Assembly: GCA_963922205.1 (NCBI GenBank)
Contig: CAWUHX010000269.1
Span: 124,001-188,000 of the forward strand
Reading direction: 5' to 3'
DNA from: Romanomermis culicivorax
Lineage: Eukaryota > Nematoda > Enoplea > Mermithida > Mermithidae
DNA length: 64,000 nt
The notes under the pieces are model-generated. The model had not been told where the DNA came from. It did no database searches and was given only the letters and a program-made list of their open reading frames with translations. Shown in pieces: positions 1-10,497 of the stretch. The first letter of the stretch is position 1. Each line of letters opens with the position of its first letter. The translations under genes were made by a program, and so were the position numbers.

Positions 1-2
1 CG

Positions 3-1226
3 TTTTTTGTTAAAAGATCAAATTTTTCTCACAAAAATTGCCCTAATATCACAAATGGGCTACTCACCAAACAGGGTGTTGTGATCGAGATCAATCAAAC
101 CCTTGTAGAAATGGAGGGTCAGAATTCTCCCCCTGTATTTGATCTAACAGATTCTGACCCCATCAATGCCAAACTAAATTATTTGGCATTGAAAATGATT
201 GATTTTGAAATGCAAAGTTTTAGAAACGTGTGGAGTGAACTATGTAGGCAGGCCCAACGACATTTGGATCTTGTATGGCAATTTCTACATTTAGACCCCA
301 CTCTAGGAGCAAGGGCCTTCCTCCAATGAACTGACATTATTGCCCAGTTCACAGGTGAGGCCATAACAATTTGGCCGTGCAGGCAAGTGAGGGCCTCTCA
401 AATTTACAAGAATCATAAAATCAATGGCACCTGCTATGAACACATGCCAGTCTTACTGGTAAATGACTTGATGTTTGTTTCCCCAGGAGGTGTGGATCTC
501 CTACCCCTTAGCCAAAGGGTGGATTGAAACCATCAGCCAATTCACCCTTACAAAATCAACCAAACTTGGCAAACAGAAATGGGTCCTATTCATGTCAGTA
601 AGGTACCCTTAGAAGTCATTTGGCAGGGAAACTTCTCAATCTTCAGCGTCAAATCTCCGCCAATATTTCATGGTCAGTTGGCAGCAGTTTCAACTAGCCT
701 ATCATTTTTGAAAAGCTAAATGTTTCGGACCCGTGATTTGGAACTTGTGGTCAAAAGACTAGTCAATTATACCTTAGAAATGTCCCTTCAGTGAGGGACA
801 GTGTACGAATTTCTGGCTGGGTCCGGACAAGCAATGGGGAATAGCATTACAGAGGCTGGTCAAGCCCTTGAACACGGGATTGTTGAGTCACATCAAAGCA
901 TGACCCAAAGACTTAATAATTTGCTGAAAGGACCTTTGCAGATGTTGGTAAACTTGGCTGTCCTAATAGCTTTTGTGGTTGGAGTTATTTATGTTAGCTA
1001 CTGGGTCTCTCGATGTGCTAAAAGACCCAGGCAATTGCCGAGGTATGAGCAGCCGAGGAATCGAATTGCTCCTCCTGTTACTCCTACACTTGGGCAGTCC
1101 CTCTTGGAGTTGGCCAGTCTGAGGAATTCGGAAACCCAAAATAAATACGTTATGGTGCCAAATCCAAAGGGCACTAGCGCCCCTTTGATGGAATGGGTGA
1201 ATAATGTTACCCATGCGAGTGGCTAA
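3..1226 (+). pseudogene. Envelope-like membrane glycoprotein segment, upstream of pol
   Basis: Frame 3 is coding-like from the first bases of the window to 1226, interrupted by stops at 327, 525, 717, 792 and 1224. The segment between 327 and 525 has cysteines spaced like a viral surface glycoprotein (TWPCR-type and GTCYEHMPV stretches; several N-x-S/T sites nearby). The part from 801 is intact for about 140 residues: a Gly/Gln-rich amphipathic stretch, a hydrophobic span of about 24 residues (roughly 950-1010: MLVNLAVLIAFVVGVIYVSY) and then a basic, proline-rich cytoplasmic tail. This ectodomain-TM-tail plan is typical of an Env/fusion-type glycoprotein C-terminus. It is unusual that it precedes the protease and shares its frame. 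The viral family of origin is not assigned; similarity searching against chuvirus-, rhabdovirus- and phlebovirus-type glycoproteins would decide. Confidence 0.6.
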
Positions 1227-1247
1227 AATCGAAGAACACCCCATATT

Positions 1248-2792
1248 ATGGTTAGAGTAAACAAAAATGTTACCCCCAATGCTATGGTAGACTGCGGGGC
1301 CACATTTACCTTAGTCGACAAACGAATCATTGATCAATTGGGTGATATTAAAATTGAACCCACAAATATGACCCCTATAGCTGCCAATAACATGAGCATT
1401 CACGTTTTGGGTGCAGTTTATCTCAAGATTGAAGTTGGTGCTATCAACGAAATGGTCACAGCACTCCTACAAGAAAACTGTGCTGCGGACCTTTTACTGG
1501 GGTCAAATTTCTTGTTCCACTTCAAACAGTGGGCTATAAACAACGAGAAATCATATGTGAAGTTGGAAAACGAAATTGTACCCTGCACGGGAGTTAAATA
1601 TCATTCATTACGCCACCGAGGCGGCATTCACATGAATGAACAGGTCATTCTTACCCCAAGAAGTGTGACTGAATTTTCGGTCCCTGTGTCAAATCTTTAC
1701 AGAAATGAGACTATGGTCCAATTCTCGCCTGAACCAAATGTGGCAGAAAAACTACATGTATGTTTTGCTGCCACTGTGAGCCCAGTCATCGACCACAACC
1801 TGCGGGTTTCAGTAATGAATCCCTTGAACTCAGAAGTCACACTGTATCCAAACATGTGCATTGGCTCCGTGGTCCGTTACATGGCAACCAGAAAAGAAGC
1901 ATACAATGGTAATCTAGATGGGTCAACCAAGGAGAAACCCATAAAAGAATGGTTGAGCCAAACTGTAGATTTGTCTGGCTCTGACCTTACAGATACGGAA
2001 AAGCAACTTCTTTTGGATCTGCTGACGAAATATCCAAACTTATACGCCAAAACAAAAGCGGATGTTGGTTGTACAACACTGGTGGAACATACAATTGAGA
2101 CACAGGGTAGCACACCAGTGAAAAGATCCCTTTTTCGAACAGCCCCTAAAGAGAAGGCTTTGATTGAAGAAGAAATCAGAAAGCTGGAAGATAGTGGGAT
2201 AATCTCAAAGAGAAGTTCCCCTTGGTGCATGAATACAGTCCTGGTTAAAAAGAAGGACGGCGGTTTTCGCCTCTGCATTGATTTTGGAGGCCTGAACAAT
2301 GTGACCAAAAAGGATACATACCCCCTTCCGCGCATTGATGATATTTTTGATGCTTTGAGGGGTATGCGATATTTTACGACTTTAGATCAAACTAACCCAT
2401 ACTACAGCATACCAATTGCTGACCAGGATCGGGAAAAAACGGCGTTCAACGGCTTGTCTGGGCAATATCACTTCAACTATCTGCCTTTTGGGCTCTGCAA
2501 TGCCCCTGCAACCTTCCAACACTTAATGGATGTTTTGCTTTCGGGGTTACAATGGTCGAATTGCCTCATTTATTTGGACAATGTTTTGGTATTTGCATGC
2601 ACCCATGCAGAAATGTTGGCTCGGCTAGATGTCGTTTTGAGCAGCATGGATAACGCTGGCTTGAAATTGAAGCTCGAAAAATGTAAGTTTTTGCAGACGA
2701 AAGTTCACTACCTGGGTCACATAATCTCTGAGAAAGGAATAGCTCCAGACCTTGGTGGTGGAAGCTATTTCCCAACTTCCTGCCCCAACTAA
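1248..2792 (+). pseudogene. pol: Ty3/gypsy pol: aspartic protease and reverse transcriptase
   Basis: An open stretch of 514 codons. Near the start is an aspartic-protease active-site-like motif (MVDCGATFTLVD), with Cys in place of the usual Ser/Thr after the catalytic Asp. The central part matches a reverse transcriptase: fingers motif with LVKKKDGGFRLCIDF, palm motif TTLDQTNPYYSIPI, then YLPFGLCNAPATFQ and YLDNVLVFA. The last is the YxDD box with the second Asp changed to Asn, which should abolish polymerisation. The frame runs off into non-homologous residues after about 2750, where a frameshift separates it from the connection and RNase H part. The frame is the same as that of the envelope-like segment upstream. 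Confidence 0.9.
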
Positions 2793-3468
2793 TGTCAGGG
2801 AAGTCAAGTCGTTTTTGGGTCTTCCATCGTATTATGTACGTTTCATAAAGGGCTGTTCTATGCTGGCCAGCCGTTTGACAAGGTTATTGAAAAAGGATAC
2901 CCCTTTCGCCTGGGGTGAAGAGCAACAAGCAGCCTTTGATACACTCAAAACTTGCCTCATTTCGGCCCCTCTTTTGGCTCATCCAGACTTCTCAAAAGCT
3001 TTCATTTTACAAACAGACGCCTCTCTGCTTGGTATAGGCCCTGTTTAGAGTCAAATTGGGGATGATATGCTTGAGCATCCCATTGTTTTGCAAGCCGTGG
3101 GCTAAAACCTGCTGAAAAAAATTATCCGATTACTGAACTAGAAGCCCTTGCGGTTGTGGAATTTGTCAAGTACTTCAGGGCTTATTTGTTTCAACAAGAA
3201 GTGATAGTCCATACTGACCATACTGCTGTCAAAGCGGTCCTCAGCAAAGAGAACCCCTCCCCTCCCATTGCATGTTGGGGTTTAGCCTTATCTGGCTTCT
3301 AGTTGGATATCAGGCCCTCTCGTGGTGTGGCCAACCAAAATGCTGATGCAGTTTCGCGTTTCCTCGATCCAAAATCTGAACCCACTTTTGATATCGATAC
3401 CTTAGAGACTCGTCCAGAGACTAATGTGGTTCAAACAAACCTTGAAAAATGGAAAGTAAGGGCTCAAT
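2752..3468 (+). pseudogene. Ty3/gypsy pol: RT connection and RNase H
   Basis: Frame 1 from 2752 to 3048 continues the RT thumb/connection (PAPTNVREVKSFLGLPSYY) into the start of RNase H (ILQTDASLLGIG, with the first catalytic Asp). A stop at 3046 and a frameshift follow. Frame 3 then carries the rest of RNase H from about 3105 (KNYPITELEALAVVEFVKYF, HTDHTAVKAVL), with a TAG at 3300, and the end motif NQNADAVSRF near 3345. At least two lesions make it non-functional. The domain order is the normal continuation of the RT upstream. Confidence 0.85.
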
Positions 3469-3626
3469 AAGCAGTATCCAAGCCCCAATCCAAGGTCTAG
3501 ACAATGAGGCCACTGATGCGGAGGAATTGGCCAAAAACTTTGCAGAATTTCAAGTGATAGATATGGACACCTGCAAACTACTTACCCATCTTAGGATCGG
3601 AAATTCCGAACTCATAAAACAATATT

Positions 3627-5069
3627 GTGAGGAAAATGGGCTTCTCTACTGTCTCTGAAACGGGAAAAAGGGACTTTACAATCCTAAAGCCCTACATCAT
3701 GAGGACCCATCATGACTCAAAATTTGCGGGCCATTTCGCCTTTGAAAAAACCTTACGCTCGATTGCAGATCAGTATTATTGGCCCCGAATGCACAATGAT
3801 GTAAAATCATACTGTGAAACATGTTCAAAATGCCAAATGAACAAACCTGTCAGACATCGCATCAAGGCAAAGATGGTTCCTATCATCAGTAGTGAACCAT
3901 TTGAGCGGGTTGGGTTAGATTGCATTGGCCCTATCACCCCTTCAATCAATGGAAACTTGCACATCGTCGTCTTCTTCAACTATTTCACGAAAAACATGGA
4001 GGCTTTCCCGGTACCTAATATAACCGCAAAGACTATAGCCTCTGTTTTTGTCAATCAAATCATTTGTAAGCACGGTGCGCCCAAAATCATTCATTGTGAT
4101 CGGGTCTCTGATTTCACGTCAGAACTTTTCACAGAAATCACAAGATTATGCAGTACCAGAAAAGTACATACGACGCCCTACCACCCTTGCACCAATGGTG
4201 AGGTCGAAAGAGGAAACCAAACCCTCGTCACATGTCTACGAATGTTTGTCGATGATCGTCACGACGATTGGGATGATTACATCCCCTTTTCAGTCTTTGC
4301 CATAAACACTCACGTGAATAAAACGACGGGTTTCTCACCCTTCGAATTAATTTATGGCAGAAAGCCCCGATTTCCCTTAAAAACCCTTTTCCCGCGGTCT
4401 CCTCATCAGGTTGACTCAGACCATTACTTAATAAGGGTAAAAACTTATCTTTCGTCCGCATTTGACAAAGTGAACAGAGCAACCAACGAAGCCCAATCGA
4501 ATTACACTGCTCAATACAACAAGGACGCCAACGACACCCAGTATGAAATTGGAGGCTACGTTCTTTGGAAAACACATACAATGAAACAGTTAGAATGTCC
4601 AAAATTCATAACCAAACAACATGGACCATTTAAAATCATTGGTATTTCGTACCCAAATATCATTCTCGAAAATGAAAAGGGTAAGCAATTAATGATCCAT
4701 GTCAACGAAACAGTACCCTTTCACTCAAGGGTCGCATATCAAGAAAATGGAACCTCAACGCCAAATTGTACAGTTATCTCGACTCGTCCATTGATCAACA
4801 GTTCGAAATCTGCTGGGAACAAATGGCGCTGTCTATACAACCGATTCGCATCCAAAAAAGTCGACGTCTGGACTGCGAACGAGGGCGTCCGCTTTCTGAA
4901 GGACGGGAATGTCATGAGGAGTGACGAAAATGTAAAGTTATGGAAAAATTATGTACATTTTCTGCAAATTCTACCATGTTTTCCCCCAAAAATTCCGGTT
5001 AAAACCTGTTTTTGTACAGCTATTTTTCGTTTGTTGAAATTACGAGTAATATGCACTCAAGCACACTAA
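3627..5069 (+). pseudogene. Ty3/gypsy integrase with GPY/F-type C-terminus
   Basis: A 480-codon open frame. Residues 28-69 hold the H2C2 zinc-binding module (HHDSKFAGH ... CETCSKC). The catalytic core keeps D98 (VGLDCIGP), D158 (IIHCDRVSDF) and E194 (NGEVERGN); the spacing of 35 between the last two is canonical for the DD35E superfamily. A KQHGPFKII motif near residue 330 is the GPY/F module of Ty3/gypsy integrases. The last 100 or so codons look like read-through into LTR sequence. A piece just upstream (3449-3658, another frame) probably belongs to the linker between RNase H and integrase, so the polyprotein is shifted here too. The integrase core itself shows no lesion. Confidence 0.9.
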
Positions 5070-5574
5070 TTATTGTAATTATGCACACTTCAACGGAAAC
5101 GGTGGCGACATCTCAAAAACACTAATTATGGACACTTGCGTAACAGGGCTAATTGTGGCGCCCTGTGGATTTCAGAACCTACAGTAATCCAAGTCTGGTC
5201 TGCACTGACCACTGTGGGTGTTTTTCATGTTAATTCAAGTCTGGTCGGCGCCGATCACTGTGGGTGTTTTTCATGTCTGAAATGTGGGTCAAGTGGGTCT
5301 GAGACGAAGAAGAAGACCCTGTTTTGACGAAGATAGTCAGTCTTTGGTTTTTCGCATCGACCCCAATAGTTGAATCCCGCGCTGGATTCCGTTGGTAATT
5401 TTTTCCTTACGAAAGTCGTCCCGCGCCTGGACCGCTATTTCGTTTTGTGTATTTTCGCGCCAGTTTTATGTTTCATATCGAATCAACGTGAATATCGTAT
5501 TTTGTACGAAGACTGTAAGTTGTAAATTAGTAAAACCGAAAACTCAACTTCCCTAAGTACATATCAATCTCACA
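4931..5574 (+). repeat. Probable 3' LTR of the Ty3/gypsy element
   Basis: A purine-rich stretch (GAGGAGTGACGAAAA) ends at about 4930 and is followed by TGTAAAG. A plausible TG...CA unit would end near CTCACA at about 5574. Inside it a block of about 42 bp is tandemly duplicated (5187-5230 and 5236-5279, both with CACTGTGGGTGTTTTTCATG), as is common in LTR U3 regions. The 5' LTR is outside the window, so the ends cannot be confirmed and are approximate. Confidence 0.35.
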
Positions 5575-6654
5575 GTAGCCTGACCTATAGTACCGGTACC
5601 TCTGACTTAACCCTGACATAATGCTGATAAATGCAACAGAGGGCATTTATCTTTAAAAGCCGGGAAAAATCTCATTTTCAGTGATATTCGACTCTCAAAT
5701 TTTTGTTTGTACTGTAAATCATTTCGCGGTAGGAAGTACAAAACCCCAAGCACGAAACTTTATGTGGGGTTCCTAATTTGGGAAATATCATCAAATTTTA
5801 CGCCCAACGTCTCCTCCGGGGAGGTAGTCGGCTTCGACCAAATCAACTGAGTTTAATTTCGATTCCTACACTGAACGCAGATTTCAAAAATGTATCCAAC
5901 CGTAAAGAAAGCTGATTTCCAGATCTTATCTTGGTTCACGAGTTATTCAGATTCGAAGTTGGCTGATGGACCATTTGTGCAACTGGACCTCCTGAAGTTT
6001 TTGCGTGTCAGTAAATGAGGGGTCATTTCTGTGGACATCGCTGCACAGAGCACTTGTATATTTACAGAAGTAGCACAAAGTTACTGGGATGGTGAACAGA
6101 CAATTTGGCAATTGTAACTACGCGTCGCCACAACATGTACAGATTTTCGAGCAAACGTCTAAGTTCAGGTCTTTTTCATCAGAAGCCTATTTTGTACCAT
6201 GTACCCCATTTTTTATAAAATGCTTCTGAATTGAAAAATGACGCAAATCGGCAGTATCGTCGAAGTCGCTCCCCCACAGCTTTTAGAGGAAAATATGTCA
6301 ATCAAGAAATTTTTAACTTATAGATGAGTATTCTCACAAATTAGCAGTTTGTTGTGACATAGTTCAGATCAAATTTTTAAAAATATGGATTAGTAATCGA
6401 TTTATCATTTAGAAGCATTCAGAAAAAAATGGACTGTTCCTCACTTGGAAAGTTCATATCCATATCTACAGTATACCAAAGCGTACACTAAACCACTGTT
6501 TTTTAATATCAAATCTCGCATGATTTTTTGAGTACCGTATTCAGTAATTGCATTGTACGTTAACTGTAAAAATGATTCAAATCATTGAAAAGTGAACGGA
6601 CCCTGAAAGTATGATTTTGAGTTAAATAGCTGTTTTTTTTAATTTTTGCTGGTA
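5575..6654. other. Gene-free AT-rich DNA
   Basis: No open frame with codon-like structure, no RNA gene and no clear repeat boundaries were seen. Short poly-T and poly-A runs only. Confidence 0.5.
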
Positions 6655-7049
6655 AACTTACCCATTTTCCTATAATGGGAAAGGCAGGCTTTACAGGACT
6701 ATACGGTCATACAAGTGCCCACCTTATATGAGAGGCGCTCTTCCGGTGCTTTTTACTGCCTAGTGGAGGCCACATTTCACAGGCCTGACAAGCAGGACTT
6801 GATCGGCTACCTACCTCATAATGGAATAAGCCCACCTCGTCATTCCCCTCACTATCGCCAGCATGCTAACTGGGCTGAGTGGACCTCGGCAAGCAGCGTT
6901 CCAAGCTCGCCTACACAATTTATCTACCCCGAGAGGATGAAAGGCTGTGTCTGCCTGGGCCAGCTACCAGAAATTCAATTTTGGGTTACACCCGGAATCG
7001 AACATGAGACTAGCAGTCAGAGGCGATAACCACTAGACCAAGACAGCCC
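6655..7049 (-). repeat. tRNA-derived SINE with a central conserved-looking domain
   Basis: Read on the minus strand the element begins with a 67-nt tRNA-like head (7049-6983). It has an acceptor-like GGGCTGT...GTAACCC pairing, a box A-like GGTCTAGTGGTTATCGC and a good box B, GTTCGATTCC. The anticodon-loop equivalent reads CTGCTAG. A GC-richer body of about 330 bp follows, unlike its AT-rich surroundings, and runs to about 6655. The tRNA head, GC-rich body and lack of any real gene fit a SINE of the type with a central shared domain. The family is not assigned. The long open frame across its plus strand is taken to be fortuitous. Confidence 0.6.
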
Positions 7050-7056
7050 AAATGGC

Positions 7057-8694
7057 TGTTTTTGATAATCAGATGCAAACGTATGAAAAAAATTGCTGGT
7101 TTCTAAAAATTTGATTACGTCTCACTAGAGAGCTAAGGAAAGATCAAAAGTTTTTTCCGGACTGTAAATAAAATGTCAGACATTCATAGATCCGTTGTGC
7201 ATTCAAAACTGTATATCTTCCTCGAATTTTTCAATTTTTCTGGTATCAAAAAATAATCAATGAAAGACCACAAAGTGTGGTTTTACCTCAAGCTACATCG
7301 ACAGACCTGTTATTACGCCGGTATTTTTTGTCGACGACTCTATTACGGGCTCAATGAAAATACAGTCTTCAGATCAACATCCCCTCGAATTCTGAATTCT
7401 ATAGGTTCATTTCTCTAAAATTCATGCGAAAAATGTTTCCTACGGTACTTTCGATAATTTTCACCTGTATAATTCATTTGTAGATCAAATATGAATTTAC
7501 TCAAGCATTATCCTCGCAGATAAATGATAAAATAGAGAGGTTGATTGACAGAAATACATCCAGTCGCCCCTCTGACGTGTTGATATCTTATTCCGAGGAA
7601 TACTGTTGACTTTCGTCATCATGTTTTACGTCTTTTTCGTCATACGTGAATTCGGGTAATCGACACCAGCCAAAAATTTCTTTTTCATTAAATACGACAT
7701 TTAAAAGTGACCGACAAAAGGCTCATTTCAGAATCGTTTGCAGTTGTCAGGTTTTTACTATAGAAATCGTTGCTCAAAAAGTATCACACATATTAGTCGA
7801 GAGACTCGCTATGTGCGCATATTTGTGGTTTTACAATACAATGTAAACTAGTGCCTTTCGCAGAAATAACAAAATTATGAAATCTGAATTCGTATGTCAA
7901 AATTTCAGCGTGGTCATTTTCGGTTGGCTAAACCAGGTACACTTATAGTTCGAAAGTTGCGAAGCTCAGACGCAATGATTATCCCCGCAGCTTATTCTGA
8001 TTTATAGCTGCAAAAGATAAATCGTACCCGAATTTTATATCGTACCCGAATTTTATAATTAATCGTCTGATTATTGCTACGAAAATTAAGTTGCAAATTG
8101 GCACCATATTGTCGCAAATCTGAAAATATTGAATTTGGAATAAATCTGCAGTCTGCTTTCTTAAATTTCTAAAAAAAGAAAAGGGAAGGCAAGTACTATC
8201 TAATTCATTTTTGTGTTTTTATATACATCGTGCTACTAATTTGTTGGCCAATTCAAAATTCTACAGAAGACGCTTCACGTAGAGGATTCTGAATAATGTA
8301 CTTATTTATTGTCATTCCACAATTTACCCGCATTTTATGAGAAACATACTATGAGCACACACTTAAAGCGGTGTCGCTTCCCGCAGCGGGCAACAGCGCG
8401 CGTCATGGCTGCTGGCCCGCTAGTTTAGAGCCAAAAGGGCAAGGGGTCGCTGCTAGCAATTTCCAAAGTTTACTGTAGAAACTTCAATCTGAATTTTGGC
8501 GGTGTTGCTCGCTGCATGAATTTTAATTTTCTCATGCTTGCAATAGATAATTGGATTCAGAAAAACTTGTTCAATTCATTCTTTCAGTAAATAATAATAA
8601 TAATAATAATAGTTTTAGGTTACTATTTTGAAATTTTAAATTTAACATTTAATTTGAATTCAAAATTTAATTAAAATTTTAGAATTTTTAAAAA
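7057..8694. other. Gene-free AT-rich DNA with a short AAT microsatellite
   Basis: No gene was recognised. It holds a direct repeat CGTACCCGAATTTTATA at about 8022-8058, an (AAT)n run at 8589-8611 and a small GC-rich patch at 8366-8430. The AT-rich end abuts the Helitron 5' terminus. Confidence 0.5.
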
Positions 8695-9189
8695 TCATAG
8701 GTGGCGCGACAGCGTCAACCTATAATATACTTGGCCCCCAAATTTCATGTCCCCCCCTCTTAGAGCCAAAACGGTGAGAGCTAGAACCTTCGGGTTTTTT
8801 GCATAATATCGGGCATAGGGGCAAACTATGGGGTGCCTTTTGTCATTTCGCCTCTATCTGCAAGTGGTGCTCGGTGGGGCCCCAAAAATAGGTAAAAAAC
8901 GCACTTTTTAAGGCCCCCCAGTTCCACCATGCCCAGCAATCGGTGTGCCATATCCAACCTCCATACTTCGGCCTAAGCATCTTGGGGGTGTAATCTCAAA
9001 TGCGAATTTTTCTTTTTTTGAAATATGGCCTCAATTCAATTATATGGTTGTCCAAAGTCCCGGAAAACGCCAAATTTCCCAATTTTGTTATATAATACTA
9101 TGGGTTCAAAAAAATAATTTTTTGTAACATAATGCACTACTAATTTTTTAGCAGTTTCAAATAAACCTGTAGCCTTATTGAGATTTTTG

Positions 9190-10100
9190 GGCTGCAAGGG
9201 TTTTCGACCATTGGGAATTTGATGGATGCGGTCACTTTACACGAAAAATTATCCCGGGTGTAAACAAGCGTATTTCCGTGATTTTTCAGTGGAGGGAGTT
9301 TTCGACCGCGGGGAATTCAATAGACGTCCTCACTTTACACGAAAAATTATCCCGGGTGTAAACAAGCGTATTTCCGTGATTTTTCAGTGGAGGGAGTTTT
9401 CGACCGCGGGGAATTCAATAGACGCCCTTACTTTACACGAAAAATTATCCCGGGTGTAAACAAGCGTATTTCCCGGATTTTTCAGTCGTGGGAGTTTTCG
9501 ACTGCGGGGAATTCAATAGACGTCCTCACTTTACACAAATAAATCATCCACGGTGTAAACAAGCGTACTGCCGTAATTTTTTTGTGGATGGGATTTTCGA
9601 CCATGAGGAATTCAATGAATGTGATCACTTTACACCAAAAATTATCCAGTGTGTAAACAAACGTATTTTCGTGATTTTTTGCTGGAAGGGGTTTTCGACC
9701 ACAGGGAATTTGATAAATGCGATCACTTTACACAAGAAGTTATCCCGGTTGTAAACAAACGTATTTTCGTGATTTCCTGGTGGGCGGGGTTTTCGATCAC
9801 GGAGAATTTGATGAATGCAATCATCTTACAAAAAAACTATCGCGGGTGTAAACAAGCGTCTTTTCGTGATTTTTATGGAAGGGGTTTTCGACTGCGGGGA
9901 ATTTAATGAAAGTGATCACTTTACACACTAATTCATATTGAGCGTAAACAAATGTATTTCTGCGATTTTCGAGGGAAGATGTTTCTGGCCATGGGAAATT
10001 TAATGGACGGAGTCAGTTTACACATGTAAACAAATGTATTTCTGCGATTTTTTTGGTTGAAGGATTCTAAACCATGAGGAATTCAATAGATATGGTCACC
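9190..10100 (+). repeat. 98-bp tandem array inside Helitron copy 1
   Basis: About nine units. The phrase CGACCGCGGGGAATTCAATA or a variant recurs at 9303, 9401, 9499, 9598, 9696, 9794, 9889 and about 9987, giving a period of 95-99 bp. Each unit holds TTTACAC, about 15-16 nt, then GTGTAAA, an inverted pair able to form a small hairpin. The first three units are nearly identical and later ones are progressively diverged. The same array occurs, inverted, at 37320-38060. The open frames across it shift from unit to unit because 98 is not a multiple of three, so it is not coding. Confidence 0.9.
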
Positions 10101-10288
10101 TTTCAGTATCTTTACAACGTTTTTAAAGTAATATGCGGTTTGCACATCCTTTACTTTTGCCGGAGGTGAGAATTCGTTGCTTGAAGTTTTTTTATTGCTT
10201 TTTTGAAGGGCAGATGACCAAATTTAAAACTTCCATGCGCTTCTATGAAGGTTTTCGTGCATGGTTGAGGCCCACTAAAAAGAGGTGA

Positions 10289-10497
10289 ACTAGTTTATTA
10301 GAAAATGCCCCGATGGGGCAGAAAAAAGGAGAATATACTTGCTTCGACAGTTGCGATGGTAGAAAAAGAAGTGGACTAGATTTTTGAGAACTTGGGTCAA
10401 AGTCGGGAAAAATTCACTTCCTTTACATTGGATTTTCATTCTTTCTCAAAAAAATTGTCTATGTCTGTGAAAAAGTATATTCTGCAGCTGAGTGCAT
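10289..10497 (-). repeat. Inverted internal copy of the Helitron 3' terminus
   Basis: This block, from CTAGTTTATTAGAAAATGCC through the GCCCCGATGGGGC hairpin to GTATATTCTGCAG, is the reverse complement of the last 200 bp of the element (about 11820-12020), with few differences. Copy 2 has the same arrangement (36041-36237 against 36950-37137). The duplication therefore predates the separation of the two copies and is a fixed feature of the family. Confidence 0.85.

Larger units (their letters stand above)
1..5574 (+). mobile_element. Ty3/gypsy-like LTR retroelement, 5'-truncated by window, decayed
   Basis: An element read in the plus direction with, in order, an envelope-like segment, aspartic protease, reverse transcriptase, RNase H, zinc-binding integrase and a probable 3' LTR. 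The PR-RT-RH-IN order is that of Ty3/gypsy (Metaviridae) elements. The left part (gag and 5' LTR) lies outside the window. Reading frames are broken at least at 327, 525, 717, 792, 1224, near 2750, near 3050-3105, 3300 and near 3630, so this copy is inactive. The integrase is the best preserved part. The lineage within Ty3/gypsy is not assigned. Confidence 0.88.

Noticed and set aside
6715-7029. 104-residue plus-strand ORF
   Set aside because: Lies wholly in a tRNA-derived SINE and antisense to it; SINE bodies often hold chance ORFs.
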